64,000 bases of DNA, taken from positions 40,395 through 104,394 of the forward strand of contig JAGVLO010000001.1 in the NCBI GenBank assembly GCA_020049775.1, given 5' to 3'. Position numbers and translations under genes: made by a program. The notes beneath the pieces were generated by a model. It made no database searches. It was not told where the DNA came from and worked only from the letters and a program-made list of their open reading frames with translations. The DNA comes from Alphaproteobacteria bacterium (GTDB lineage: Bacteria > Pseudomonadota > Alphaproteobacteria > Rickettsiales > SXRF01). Below are positions 9,071 to 22,578 of this stretch, one piece after another; position 1 is the first letter of the stretch, and every line of letters starts with the position of its first letter.

Positions 9071-9886
9071 ATGAAGACAAAAATTTCTCTAGCCATTGTT
9101 GCAATCACGGTTCTGGCGCTTGGACTTTCTGCCTGCGTACCCGCCAGTAACATTGTCAAAGCCCCCGCCAAAAGCGCCAAGCCCAGCGCGCGCCTTACCG
9201 TCCTTCCACTTGAACAGCCGCAGATGGGAAAGACCATCAACGCCAAAGCGAAGTTCAACCACCTCAAAGACCATTACACACTGCTTAACGAAGACCTGAA
9301 GGAAGTAGTCAGCAACCGCATTCATTTGCTGGTGATAGATCCTAGCCTGACCGACTACCACCATATCCACCCAGCGCCGATTGATCCCAGCGGACTGTTT
9401 ACCTTCCAGTTCATGCCCAGATTTTCTACAGGCTACCGCGCATGGGCAAATATCACTCCTGTGGAAACCGGCCTTAAGGAAATGGTTCGCGCCGATATCG
9501 GAAAACCCGGCATCAGCGTTATCAACCGCACGGAAAGCCGTGAAGCCACCGCAGACGGCTACCGCTTTGCGCTCAACTTCGACAAAGAACTTACAATGGG
9601 TGAAGAATATAAAGGCACGCTGACCGTCACCAGCTTGTCTGGCAGTGTCGCCGCGCTGGAATCCCAAATGGGTGTATATGGTCATATCGACGGATTTTTT
9701 GCCGACTACCGCAGCGCCCTGACCAGCCAGCTTACCAAGGCTAATAAGTCCGATGATTCGGTGCTGGCCTTCACCGTCGCTCCGGAGAAATCCGGCTACC
9801 TCAAATTATTTGCGCAGGTCAAAATCGGTGGACGCATGGTCACCGCCCCGTTTGGCGTAATGGTGGCTGAAGCCAAAAAGAAATAG
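9071..9886 (+). CDS. Putative lipoprotein with an HHIHP motif
   Basis: 271 aa from the ATG at 9071, which has a textbook GGAGG at 9061; the in-frame TTG at 9056 lies before that box and is unlikely. The first 22 residues are a signal peptide with lipobox LSAC, so Cys22 is probably lipidated. The mature part is mostly beta-rich. DYHHIHPAPIDPSG around residues 98-111 holds a dense His cluster that could bind a metal. Similar HxHP motifs occur in periplasmic copper and YtkA-like proteins; whether this is one of them I cannot tell. It is divergent from the antiporter gene, and its stop abuts the stop of the peptidase gene. Function unknown. Confidence 0.75.
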   Translation: MKTKISLAIVAITVLALGLSACVPASNIVKAPAKSAKPSARLTVLPLEQPQMGKTINAKAKFNHLKDHYTLLNEDLKEVVSNRIHLLVIDPSLTDYHHIHPAPIDPSGLFTFQFMPRFSTGYRAWANITPVETGLKEMVRADIGKPGISVINRTESREATADGYRFALNFDKELTMGEEYKGTLTVTSLSGSVAALESQMGVYGHIDGFFADYRSALTSQLTKANKSDDSVLAFTVAPEKSGYLKLFAQVKIGGRMVTAPFGVMVAEAKKK

Positions 9887-11665
9887 CTAAACAGCAACGC
9901 AGCGCGCCGCCAGCCATTCACGCTCGTGGCCATCGAGTGCTGGTGATAACTTATCCAGCACCCATGCGTGGTAGTGGTTGAGCCATTCTTTTTCCGCTGC
10001 CGTAAGCATAGCAACATCTACCAGCCTTGTATCAATCGGCACGCAGGTTAGCGTCTCGAAGCCGAGGAACGGCTTGTTGTTTTCGCCCTTGTGCTTTTCA
10101 GTAACGGCCACAAGATTTTCAATGCGTATGCCGTAAGCGCCCATTTTGTAGTAGCCTGGCTCGTTCGATATCACCATATGCGGGTGCAACTCGGCTTCTC
10201 CGGCACGCTTATTGATGCGCTGCGGACCTTCATGCACACCGAGGAAATGCCCTACGCCATGGCCGGTTCCATGGTCATAATCCAGCCCCGCCTGCCACAA
10301 ATACTGGCGTGCCAGCACGTCAATCTGCGTGCCGTTTGTGCCTTGCGGAAAATGCGCCGTGGCAATAGCGATATGGCCCTTTAGTACACGTGTGAAACGA
10401 TCTTTATGTTCTTCGCTTGGCGTACCGATAGGCACAGTGCGCGTAATATCCGTCGTACCATCAGGATACTGGCCGCCGGAATCGAGCAGGAATAATTCGC
10501 CGGATTTAAGCGCGCGGTTGCTTGCCTGCGATACACGGTAATGCACAATCGCACCGTTAGGGCCGCTGCCGGAAATGGTGGAAAAGCTTGGCTCTAGGAA
10601 TAGCGGATGCGCCGAGCGCAGTTGCAGCAGCTTTTCGCACACTTCTGTTTCCATCACCTGACGCCGCGGGGTTTCCTCGTCCAGCCAGCACAATAGCCGC
10701 GCCACCGCCGCTCCGTCGCGGATATGGGCATCGCGTATGCCGCGCAGTTCCACCGCATTCTTGATGGCCTTCGGCAATATGCACGGGTCCTTGCCGTCTA
10801 TCACCACTGCACCTGCTTCCTGCAACACAATCTGGTACCACACCGGCGCCGATTTCGAATCGCACAGCACCCGCAGGCCGCGCGCACCCATTTTGCGCAG
10901 GTCGTTCTCCAAATTTGCCGGATCGCATATTTCCACAGAGCTGCCGAGATGTCGGCGCACAAACCCGTCGCAACGCGCCAGCGATACATAGAGTTTCACC
11001 GAGCCTTGTGTATCCATGATGGCTACAATCAGCGCCACCGGTGTATGCTCGACATCACGCCCGCGAATATTCAGCAGCCAGTTCACCGACTCTGGCGTGG
11101 ACAGCACCACAGCATCCGCGCCAGATTTGGCAACCGCCTCGCCCACGCGCTTGCGCTTAGCCACCGACGCCTCTCCCGAATAACCGATATCCAGCACGGT
11201 GATGGGCGATTCCGGCAATGGTGGCCTGTCTTTCCACACATCATCCACCAGATTGGAAACAGCAACGCACTGCACATCTTTTTTAAACAGCACTTTCTGT
11301 ATGCGGTCTATCGCCTCAAAACTATAAATCCTCGGGTCAAAGCCTACAATATCGCCTTTTGACAGGTTTTCCGCGAGCCACTGTTCCATTTTGATATCAC
11401 CGCTGTTTAGCAGGCTATAGAGCTTGGAATCCACTTCGTGCTGTGCCTGAATCGTATAGCGTCCATCAGTAAAAAATGCTGCTTTTGAGCCGGTTACAGC
11501 TACCGCCCCCGCCGATCCGGTAAAGCCGGTCAGCCACTCTATCCTGCGGTTGCAGGTGGGTGGGTACTCGCTCATAAACTCATCATTAAGCGGCTGGAGA
11601 TAGCAGCTAATACGCTGTTTTAAAAGTATTTTTCTTACCGATTCCAGTTTTTGCAAAGCATTCAT
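9887..11665 (-). CDS. Xaa-Pro aminopeptidase, M24B family
   Basis: 592 aa, the long three-domain form found in alphaproteobacteria and eukaryotes. Two creatinase-like N-terminal domains (about 1-300) precede the pita-bread catalytic domain. Metal ligands are visible in LLDSGGQYPDGTTDITRT (two Asp), TGHGVGHFLGVHEG (His) and SNEPGYY (Glu). It removes an N-terminal residue preceding proline in a dimetal-dependent reaction in the cytoplasm. The ATG at 11665 has only a weak ribosome site. The gene is divergent from the BMP-family gene and convergent with the lipoprotein gene. Confidence 0.93.
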   Translation of the reverse strand: MNALQKLESVRKILLKQRISCYLQPLNDEFMSEYPPTCNRRIEWLTGFTGSAGAVAVTGSKAAFFTDGRYTIQAQHEVDSKLYSLLNSGDIKMEQWLAENLSKGDIVGFDPRIYSFEAIDRIQKVLFKKDVQCVAVSNLVDDVWKDRPPLPESPITVLDIGYSGEASVAKRKRVGEAVAKSGADAVVLSTPESVNWLLNIRGRDVEHTPVALIVAIMDTQGSVKLYVSLARCDGFVRRHLGSSVEICDPANLENDLRKMGARGLRVLCDSKSAPVWYQIVLQEAGAVVIDGKDPCILPKAIKNAVELRGIRDAHIRDGAAVARLLCWLDEETPRRQVMETEVCEKLLQLRSAHPLFLEPSFSTISGSGPNGAIVHYRVSQASNRALKSGELFLLDSGGQYPDGTTDITRTVPIGTPSEEHKDRFTRVLKGHIAIATAHFPQGTNGTQIDVLARQYLWQAGLDYDHGTGHGVGHFLGVHEGPQRINKRAGEAELHPHMVISNEPGYYKMGAYGIRIENLVAVTEKHKGENNKPFLGFETLTCVPIDTRLVDVAMLTAAEKEWLNHYHAWVLDKLSPALDGHEREWLAARCVAV

Positions 11666-11749
11666 TGCGTTTATCTATCCCTGTTTACGCTTTCCCAACA
11701 TCTGTAGGTTAGGATTTAGCTTAGATAAATCCATACCATAACAAGCATT

Positions 11750-12772
11750 ATGCCGCTACGGGGTCTTTTTCAATGGGTGATTTGTGTGCTGCTATTATCA
11801 GCGGCATGGGTCGTCCATGCATCACCTGCAACCAATAGTTCTATTCCTTCTGAATATATCAACCCGCCGGATGCGCCCGCCAAGCCCAAACCGGTTGCCG
11901 TTATTTATTTCCAGAATAACAGCACCGGTACACACGATCATTCCAGCGCGATTGAAACCATGGCGCTAGAATCACGGCGCGAATTCAGGATTCAGATAGA
12001 AACACATCCGCTGGCCACAGAGCTGTTGCTCGCCACCACGATTGATACTATCGCCGAGGGTGACACCGGTATGATTGTGATTATCGCACCCAAAGACACC
12101 GCCGCGCTGATGAAAATACCCGGCCTCTATCCGGATATTCATTTTTCCATTATCGGGGCGCAAACGCCCATTTACCTTATTAACGTCCATAGCCTCACCT
12201 TCAGCGAGCAGGAGGGCGGCTTCATCAGCGGCGCGCTGGCTGCCCTGCAATCCAAAACAGGAACGGTGAGCTTCGTAAGTTCCGATGATACCGCAAGCAC
12301 ACGCAATTTTGCTTATGCCTACCTGCAGGGCGCCAAATATATCAACCCGCAGGTGCAGGTGGTGCAGCAGCTCGGCGCACAACCCGTCAACCGAAAGCAA
12401 GCCGTGCATGAAAGCAATGCCGACATTACCTTTATCATGGATGATGAATTGCTGCCTGCCATGCTTCAGCACGCAAAGGAAAAGAAACGCCTGCTCATTA
12501 CGCAAAACCCGCGCGCGCTGTCAAACAACAAGGAAGTGTTGACCAGCCTCATCAAACATTATGATTTCGCGCTCTACAGGACACTAAAAAGCCACGCCAA
12601 CCACACATGGGCGCCAGGCACGCATATGATAGGGCTTGGCAATGGCTATATCGATTATGTGGTGGATAATGACAATCGCGGCATGTTTGACAAAAACAAT
12701 ATCGAACGCGTTGAACGCACCAAAGACCTCGTGTCGCAGGGCGTGATTAAAATCAATCCACTGGCCGAGTAA
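11750..12772 (+). CDS. BMP-family periplasmic substrate-binding-like protein
   Basis: 340 aa with a signal peptide (hydrophobic 6-21, likely cleavage after VHA at about residue 24). The body resembles the BMP/Med periplasmic binding proteins: an N-terminal VAVIYFQNNS strand, SEQEGGFISGALAALQSKTGTVSFV, which matches the family's conserved EAAFLAG..AA region, and a final GTHMIGLGNGYID block. Family members bind nucleosides or purines for ABC import. No permease or ATPase gene is beside it, so it may work with a distant transporter or as a stand-alone sensor. Its stop codon touches that of prmA. Confidence 0.72.
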   Translation: MPLRGLFQWVICVLLLSAAWVVHASPATNSSIPSEYINPPDAPAKPKPVAVIYFQNNSTGTHDHSSAIETMALESRREFRIQIETHPLATELLLATTIDTIAEGDTGMIVIIAPKDTAALMKIPGLYPDIHFSIIGAQTPIYLINVHSLTFSEQEGGFISGALAALQSKTGTVSFVSSDDTASTRNFAYAYLQGAKYINPQVQVVQQLGAQPVNRKQAVHESNADITFIMDDELLPAMLQHAKEKKRLLITQNPRALSNNKEVLTSLIKHYDFALYRTLKSHANHTWAPGTHMIGLGNGYIDYVVDNDNRGMFDKNNIERVERTKDLVSQGVIKINPLAE

Positions 12773-13687
12773 TTATCTCTCCAGCACCAGCGTACACCAC
12801 TCGTTATGCGTAAAACGTTTTTTTAACTTCAGCCCCTGCATAAGGTGCGCGGATAGCACCATCGTTTCCTGCGAAGTCAGCAGACCGGAAAGCACAGCCG
12901 CGCCGCCGGGCAGCAAATGGTTATATAAGTCGGGTGCAAACTTCACCAAAGGCCGTGCAAGGATATTGGAGATAATCAAATCATACCTGCCGCCCCTGCC
13001 CGCACGCTTCAGGCGCTCGCTGGCATAGCCGTCCGACACCGCCGCTTCTACCCACACCTGCTCACGGTTTTCGCGCACATTGTCTTTGGTCACGCGCACA
13101 GCCACGGGGTCGATGTCCACGGCAAGCACATCCGTTTTCCACAGCTTCGCCGCCGCAATCGCCAGCACACCAGAGCCGCACCCCATATCCAGTATATTGC
13201 GAAAACTGCGCGAACGCGCCAGCCAGTCCAGCGCCTCGAGACAGCAGCGCGTGGTGCCATGTTCACCAGAGCCAAAGGCAGCGCCCGCATCTACCTTAAT
13301 GGCAATCGCGCCATGCGGCGGCGGTTCTTCCACATGTGAACCGTGGATATAAAACCGCCCGATAGTAAGCGGCGGAAAATTGCGCGCCACCTGCGACAGC
13401 CAGTCCTGCTGCTCGATTTTCTCCACCACCGCTTCCGGCGTCGGCACTTCATGCAGCATGGAGATCACCATCAGCCGCTGTTTGATTTCTGTTATATCCG
13501 GAACGTCACCAAACAGTAATTCAAATGTCCAGATGCCATTGGCCTCATCCGTTTCAAAGCCGGATACCGCAAGCGCAAGGTCATCAAACGAATTATCCGC
13601 CGTGCCCGCCGCCGCCGCCGGTATTATGAATTTCACCTTCCAGTAAACCTTACTCTGGGCAAAAGGGTTTTTATTATTCTTGTTCAT
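12773..13687 (-). CDS. prmA: Ribosomal protein L11 methyltransferase
   Basis: 304 aa. The N-terminal ~125 residues bind ribosomal protein L11; the C-terminal class I methyltransferase domain shows the SAM loop ILDMGCGSGVLAIAAA and the catalytic-site motif SNILARPL. PrmA trimethylates L11 amino groups using S-adenosylmethionine. AAAGGA lies 6 nt before the ATG. It follows ligA after 13 bp and ends the recN-ligA-prmA run. Cysteine- and glycine-rich signatures are complete. Confidence 0.93.
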   Translation of the reverse strand: MNKNNKNPFAQSKVYWKVKFIIPAAAAGTADNSFDDLALAVSGFETDEANGIWTFELLFGDVPDITEIKQRLMVISMLHEVPTPEAVVEKIEQQDWLSQVARNFPPLTIGRFYIHGSHVEEPPPHGAIAIKVDAGAAFGSGEHGTTRCCLEALDWLARSRSFRNILDMGCGSGVLAIAAAKLWKTDVLAVDIDPVAVRVTKDNVRENREQVWVEAAVSDGYASERLKRAGRGGRYDLIISNILARPLVKFAPDLYNHLLPGGAAVLSGLLTSQETMVLSAHLMQGLKLKKRFTHNEWCTLVLER

Positions 13688-13700
13688 GATAGTCCTTTGC

Positions 13701-17509
<3,809 letters not shown>

Positions 17510-18550
17510 TTACCAGGGGGTTATCTTTTCCCAAATGGAAGGGCCATCAGATTCTATGGGTTCTTCCTTGTTTTCTGCAGGCGCATCTTCCTTCTTATCC
17601 GCAGTGGTTTCCAGAGTGGTGGAAGACACAGGCTCAAACGGCGCACTGACCGGCGGCAGCTTCTTCAGCGCCTTCTCATCCGGCGCGTTGGCACGGTCTG
17701 CATCCGTAGGCTCTTCAACGCTCAGTTGCTTAAGTTCCTTGGCATAGCGCTCGGCTTCCTCTTCCATTTCTTCCGACGGCTTGGCGCCTCCGCTCAACAA
17801 ATCATAGGTATCGCGATACCATATATTGTTCGGAAAATTATGGCCAAGCACGGCGGCGTAGCGCATCGCCTCTTCGGTCACGCCGAGCTTGAGGAAACAC
17901 TCAACGAGCCTGTGCAAAGCTTCCGGTACATGGCTGGTGGTCTGGTGGTTTTCGACTACGAAACGGAAACGGTTGATAGCAGCGATATATTGCTGGTTGC
18001 GCTGGTAATAGCGGCCCACCTGCATTTCCTTGCCCGCCATATGGTCCATGGTCAGGTCGAGTTTGATTTTTGCGTCACGCGCATATTCGCTTTCAGGGAA
18101 GCGGCGGATGATTTCGCGCAGCGCCTGCATGGCCTGCGAGGTAACTTTCTGGTCGCGGCCCACGTCGGTAATCTGGTCGTAATAGCACATGGCTATCATG
18201 TAATAGACGTAAGGGGTGGATTCGTTATTGGGGTAGAGCTTTACAAAACGTTCCCACGTACTTGCGGCGGCATCATACTCGCCCACCTGATAATTGGCAT
18301 AGCCGGACATAACCTGCGCGTTAACCGCCCATTCTGACGACGGATGCTGGCGCTCCACTTCCTCGAACGCTTTTACCGCTTCCTTATAGTTACTCTCGGA
18401 ATATTTTGTGCGTGCATCGTTATAGAGTACTTCAGCACTCTCCGGCGGGCGTTCCGCTTTTTCATCATCACTATCGCTGCAGCCAACGGTAAACGCCAGC
18501 AACATTGCCGCTAATAATAGTTTTGGTTGGTTCATGGAAATCGGCTTCAT
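17510..18550 (-). CDS. bamD: Outer membrane assembly lipoprotein BamD
   Basis: 346 aa. The signal sequence ends in a lipobox-like VGC, giving a lipidated Cys at about residue 24. Five TPR-like helix pairs follow (AEVLYNDARTKY, YKEAVKAFEEVERQHP, YDAAASTWERFVKLYP and so on), the standard BamD body. The last ~80 residues are acidic and Pro-rich and extend beyond the usual length. BamD is the essential partner of BamA in inserting beta-barrel proteins. An alternative ATG at 18535 would trim five residues; I kept the first because an AGG precedes it. Its neighbours lpxC and recN are the normal alphaproteobacterial context. Confidence 0.93.
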   Translation of the reverse strand: MKPISMNQPKLLLAAMLLAFTVGCSDSDDEKAERPPESAEVLYNDARTKYSESNYKEAVKAFEEVERQHPSSEWAVNAQVMSGYANYQVGEYDAAASTWERFVKLYPNNESTPYVYYMIAMCYYDQITDVGRDQKVTSQAMQALREIIRRFPESEYARDAKIKLDLTMDHMAGKEMQVGRYYQRNQQYIAAINRFRFVVENHQTTSHVPEALHRLVECFLKLGVTEEAMRYAAVLGHNFPNNIWYRDTYDLLSGGAKPSEEMEEEAERYAKELKQLSVEEPTDADRANAPDEKALKKLPPVSAPFEPVSSTTLETTADKKEDAPAENKEEPIESDGPSIWEKITPW

Positions 18551-18629
18551 GGCCTGAATTTATATCAGGCAAAAGGCAGGGCAGACAAGACGAATCTTTA
18601 CGTGATAAAATAGCCGTAAAAAAGGAACT

Positions 18630-19574
18630 TTATGCGTAGGCAGCCACGGCAGTGGCGGCCACAGCCAGTGCAAGCTCAAATTCCTTGCCTGCCGGAGCCA
18701 TGACATAGGCCGTTTCATCGGCAAACAGGGCGCGCAACAGCTTGTTGTTGATGGCATGGCCGGGGCGCACGAAGGTGAAGCGTGCATCGATATGGCAGCC
18801 GGCAAGATAGAGGTCGCCGAGGCAATCCAGTGCCTTGTGACGCACGAACTCGTCCTGGTAACGCAGGCCGTCTTCATTGAGGATAGCTTCCTTACCCACA
18901 ACAATGGCATTTTCCAGCGAACCGCCAAGGGCAAGCCCCATCTGGCGCAGGGCAGCCACTTCATGCTCAAAGCCGAATGTGCGCGCGCGTGACAGCGTCT
19001 GCTTGAAGGTCACTTCGCGGAAGTCATAGTGTGAAGCCTGACGGTTGATGACAGGGTTATTGAACTGTATCTCGATACCGATAATGCAACCTTCATCGCC
19101 CTCTTCATTGGGTTGGATGCGGGCAACGGACTCGCCGTCACGCACTTCGATGGTTTTGAGTACACGCAGCACCATACGCGGGGCAGCAAGCTGCTTGAGG
19201 CCAACGCACTCCAACATAAATACGAAAGGTTCCGAGCTGCCGTCCATAATCGGCACTTCCGGCCCATCCAGCTCAACCACGGCATTATCAAGGCCCACAC
19301 CCCATATAGCGGCCATCAGATGCTCGATAGTAGCCACGGTAACGCCGTGCTTGTTGCGGATGGTCGTGCCAAGACGTGTTTCGCTTACAACGTCATAACG
19401 TGCGGGTACAACCGCTATATCAGCACTCACATCCGTGCGGCGAAACACAATGCCCGTATTGACGGTGGCAGGATAAATGGTCAGGTTGACCTGGCTGCCG
19501 CTGTGCAGGCCGATGCCAGAGCATGATACTTTGCTTGCGAGGGTGGTTTGCCGGATATTCTTGGATTTAGTCAC
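18630..19574 (-). CDS. lpxC: UDP-3-O-acyl-N-acetylglucosamine deacetylase
   Basis: 314 aa from a GTG at 19574, just before TKSKNIRQTTL where LpxC homology begins; a GTG at 19631 would add 19 unlikely residues. The zinc ligands are in place: His in TIEHLMAAIWGVG, then His and Asp in HKALDCLGDLYLAG. The general-acid His is in RPGHAINNK. This is the committed step of lipid A synthesis and implies an LPS outer membrane. The gene normally follows ftsZ directly in alphaproteobacteria, but here a methyltransferase gene and a repeat lie between. It ends 80 bp before bamD. Confidence 0.96.
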   Translation of the reverse strand: MTKSKNIRQTTLASKVSCSGIGLHSGSQVNLTIYPATVNTGIVFRRTDVSADIAVVPARYDVVSETRLGTTIRNKHGVTVATIEHLMAAIWGVGLDNAVVELDGPEVPIMDGSSEPFVFMLECVGLKQLAAPRMVLRVLKTIEVRDGESVARIQPNEEGDEGCIIGIEIQFNNPVINRQASHYDFREVTFKQTLSRARTFGFEHEVAALRQMGLALGGSLENAIVVGKEAILNEDGLRYQDEFVRHKALDCLGDLYLAGCHIDARFTFVRPGHAINNKLLRALFADETAYVMAPAGKEFELALAVAATAVAAYA

Positions 19575-19721
19575 GTTTATGATACCTAATTTTTTGAAAC
19601 ATACATTCGAGTCAGACTTTAGGAGACACACCCCCTTTTTTCAATTCACTGTTTATTACAGTTTGTTACAAAGAAAATAGTTGGAGGAACAAGGGCTTAT
19701 AACGTTAAAATGCGTTAATTT

Positions 19722-20624
19722 TTATAGCCCTAAACAGGCTAAATTTTCAGCCGGACAGGCAATCACATCCTGTATTTTCGGTGTCTTGGCGTAATCAAAC
19801 GGTGCCAAGCGGTATCCGCCGCTGTTATAATCGCCCGACATAAAATAATAGAAGCGGTAATTCTCGGGGAACATCGCATAAAAATCCGCTTCACTACCCA
19901 CAGCCTCACGGGTGGTGGGAGAAAGCTCGATAATAATCAGCGGGCGGTCGCGCAGCAAGGTCTGGCGCAGGCCGTCCAGTACGAATTTTTCGTAGCCCTC
20001 GACATCGGCCTTGATGATATTGACCTTGGAAATACCAAGCTCTGTCACCACATCGTCACCACGGCGAAGCTGCATGTCGCCCAGATAATAATTATCCTGC
20101 TTATGTCCGCTCCAGAACGACGCCGCGCCCAGGTTGCTGTCAGGTGCCGCGTAGAACGGCAGCATCTTGTCCTCGCTGCTCAGCCCGATGGAATGGACGG
20201 TAACATTGCTGATGCGATTCAGGGAGAGGTTATATTCAAGCTGTTTGCGCACACGTTCGAACGGCTCAAATGCCTGTACGCTATCCACCAGCTTGGCCAT
20301 GAACAACGAGTGGTTTCCAGCATTGGCGCCTACGTCCACAAAGGTCAGGCGCTCACCCGTGCGCTTTTTCAGGCGCAGCACATAATCGCGAAGCAACATG
20401 AGCATGTACTTTTCATGCGCACCGCAGAAATAGACAAGCCTATCGATATAATTGACAATATTGCCGTTGAAGCGCATACCCCATGCCGGATCAAAAAACG
20501 GAGCTTCAAACGGATAGTCGCGCAACATAGCCGGATACAGGCGCTTGATAACCGAGCGCCTTGTTTTATACGGCAGCCAACGCTGCTTGCTGAGAAAAAC
20601 AGAAAAATTCTGCAACGAATTCAT
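19722..20624 (-). CDS. FkbM family SAM-dependent methyltransferase
   Basis: 300 aa. The class I methyltransferase motif FVDVGANAGNHSLF lies at about 95-108, followed by the FkbM-type acidic motif QAFEPFERVRKQLEYNL and, further on, KADVEGYEKFVLDG, which is diagnostic of PF05050. Members methylate hydroxyl groups of sugars or polyketides. Substrate unknown; surface glycan modification is plausible given the GT-like genes elsewhere in the window. The gene sits alone between ftsZ and lpxC, a junction normally uninterrupted, and a palindromic repeat lies immediately upstream of it. This looks like an insertion. Confidence 0.87.
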   Translation of the reverse strand: MNSLQNFSVFLSKQRWLPYKTRRSVIKRLYPAMLRDYPFEAPFFDPAWGMRFNGNIVNYIDRLVYFCGAHEKYMLMLLRDYVLRLKKRTGERLTFVDVGANAGNHSLFMAKLVDSVQAFEPFERVRKQLEYNLSLNRISNVTVHSIGLSSEDKMLPFYAAPDSNLGAASFWSGHKQDNYYLGDMQLRRGDDVVTELGISKVNIIKADVEGYEKFVLDGLRQTLLRDRPLIIIELSPTTREAVGSEADFYAMFPENYRFYYFMSGDYNSGGYRLAPFDYAKTPKIQDVIACPAENLACLGL

Positions 20625-20688
20625 AGGCCGCTGGTATAGCGCGACTGGCAGGGTTCTGCAATAGCTACGATACTGCTATCCACCCAAT

Positions 20689-20804
20689 CATGCTAGCGCG
20701 TCAGCGAAAACAATGATTTGTGAGAACCGCAACGCAATGTACACAGAAGTAAATGAGTAGCAGAAGCACTACTAATCATTGTTTGCAGCAAGCAATAGTA
20801 GTGA
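20689..20804. repeat. Dispersed palindromic intergenic repeat, copy A
   Basis: Fills most of the gap between ftsZ and the fkbM gene. It shares an ordered set of blocks with 51452-51566: CAGCGAAAA, GAGAACCGCA, GTACA, AGCAG.AAGC and GTTTGCAGCAAG. Internally it has a perfect 10-bp inverted repeat (AACAATGATT at 20709-20718 with 20774-20783) and an overlapping 8-bp one (CACTACTA at 20767-20774 with 20796-20803), so it can fold into alternative hairpins and may serve as the ftsZ transcript end. Confidence 0.72.
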
Positions 20805-20810
20805 TTGGGG

Positions 20811-22469
20811 CTAATTTGCCTGACGGCGGAGAAACGCAGGAATATCAAGATATTGGTCTTCATCCGACAAGCGAGCAGGCTTTTCGGAAGCTTCTGCCTG
20901 CGCCGAAGATTTCTGCACCACTTGCACACGCTCGGCGGGCTGTAGCTTTTCATCCCCGCGTGACAGCACACGGCCAACATCCGCCACCATTTTCTGGAAA
21001 AGGCCACGGCTGGCAACCTGTGGCTCGCGCTGTGGTTGGCGGGCCTCGGTCACCGGTGATACAGAGATATAGGATTGCTGGCGGGTTTCTGACATTGCTT
21101 CCCTGAGGTCAGCAGCGGAAGCAGGCTCGCGCATGGCAACACGCGACTCTTCAGCAGCCATGGCTGCCGGAGCAGAGGTAGGCTCGTCATCATCAAAATC
21201 AGAAAAGCGTGCTACGGCAACACGGTCACCGGATGGAGCAGCAGCACTTTCGGGCCTGTCAATACGCATGGCGTTGTTGGCACGTTCAACCATCGCCCGC
21301 AATGTGGGGGATGGCGTTTCGCGGTTTTCATAGGCCGGAGTAGCAAGACGGTTTGCCGGTTGCAGCGGGATGGCCGGAGCGGATACCGGTTTAGGCGCTT
21401 CCTGCTTCGCAGGCGCGGTACTCACGAGGTTGTATGGCTTCTTGACATCGCTGGTAACAGGCGCAGTGGTTTTTTGCGTGTTATCAAGCTTCTTTACGTT
21501 TGGAGCGTCAATACCCGTGGCAACCACGGATACGCGCATACGACCTTCCATATTTTCATTAAAGGCAGAGCCGAAGATGATGTTGGCCTCGGAATCCACT
21601 TCCTCACGGACACGGTTGGCGGCTTCATCCACCTCAAACAGGGTCATGTCGGGACCACCGGTGATGTTGATGAGCAGCGCACGCGCACCACGCAGCGACA
21701 CATCGTCGAGCAGCGGGTTGGAGATAGCGGCCTCAGCTGCTTCGATGGCACGGCGTTCGCCGGTAGCCTCACCGGTACCCATCATGGCCTTGCCCATTTC
21801 GCGCATCACGGTGCGGATGTCGGCAAAATCGAGGTTGATAAGGCCGGGTTTGACCATCAGGTCGGTAACGCCACGCACGCCGGAATGCAGCACTTCGTCA
21901 GCCATTTTGAAGGCGTCGGCAAAGGTAGTGCGCTCATTGGCGATGCGGAACAGATTCTGGTTAGGGATAACAATCAGCGTATCGACATAGCTTTGCAGTT
22001 CCTTCAGGCCGGATTCGGCAAGGCGCATACGGTGCGTACCCTCGAAGGTGAACGGCTTGGTAACTACGGCAACGGTAAGGACACCGCGCTCCTTGGCGAT
22101 GCGGGCTACTACGGCAGCCGCGCCGGTGCCGGTGCCGCCGCCCATGCCGGCGGTAATGAACACCATGTTGCTGCCTTCGATATACGCAGAGATTTCGTCA
22201 CGCGCTTCTTCGGCGGCTTCGCGGCCAATTTCTGGATTGGCGCCAGCGCCAAGGCCCTTGGTGATGCCCGCGCCAAGCTGTATGGTGCGTTCGGTGAGCG
22301 AATGATCGAGCGCCTGCGCGTCAGTATTCGCAACCACGAAGTTCACACCCTCAAGGTTAGACGCTATCATGTTGTTGACTGCATTTCCGCCGGCGCCGCC
22401 TACACCAATTACAGTAATTGTAGGGCGCAACACTTCGGCTTTGTTTGGAAGGTGCAGGTTAATCGTCAT
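20811..22469 (-). CDS. ftsZ: Cell division protein FtsZ
   Basis: 552 aa, the long alphaproteobacterial form. The GTPase core (about 1-330) shows [14 protein letters not shown] at the start, the tubulin signature GGGTGTGA near 109 and [12 protein letters not shown] ~200-residue Pro/Ala-rich linker follows, and the conserved C-terminal peptide DIPAFLRRQ that binds FtsA closes the protein. FtsZ polymerises into the Z ring. GAGGAGA precedes the ATG at a normal distance. It lies 109 bp behind ftsA. Key residues all look intact. Confidence 0.98.
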   Translation of the reverse strand: MTINLHLPNKAEVLRPTITVIGVGGAGGNAVNNMIASNLEGVNFVVANTDAQALDHSLTERTIQLGAGITKGLGAGANPEIGREAAEEARDEISAYIEGSNMVFITAGMGGGTGTGAAAVVARIAKERGVLTVAVVTKPFTFEGTHRMRLAESGLKELQSYVDTLIVIPNQNLFRIANERTTFADAFKMADEVLHSGVRGVTDLMVKPGLINLDFADIRTVMREMGKAMMGTGEATGERRAIEAAEAAISNPLLDDVSLRGARALLINITGGPDMTLFEVDEAANRVREEVDSEANIIFGSAFNENMEGRMRVSVVATGIDAPNVKKLDNTQKTTAPVTSDVKKPYNLVSTAPAKQEAPKPVSAPAIPLQPANRLATPAYENRETPSPTLRAMVERANNAMRIDRPESAAAPSGDRVAVARFSDFDDDEPTSAPAAMAAEESRVAMREPASAADLREAMSETRQQSYISVSPVTEARQPQREPQVASRGLFQKMVADVGRVLSRGDEKLQPAERVQVVQKSSAQAEASEKPARLSDEDQYLDIPAFLRRQAN

Positions 22470-22578
22470 ATGTCCGTCTCCTCGGAGAATTGTATCCAGT
22501 ACACATATTGAACGATTTATTCTTTTTTACCACTAGATTTTGTGGTCAGGTGCAAAAAAAATTGTCCCGTCGCTACCG

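Noticed and set aside
21360..22511. Long plus-strand frame antisense to ftsZ
   Set aside because: Shadow of the ftsZ codon pattern; no ribosome site and no recognisable protein.
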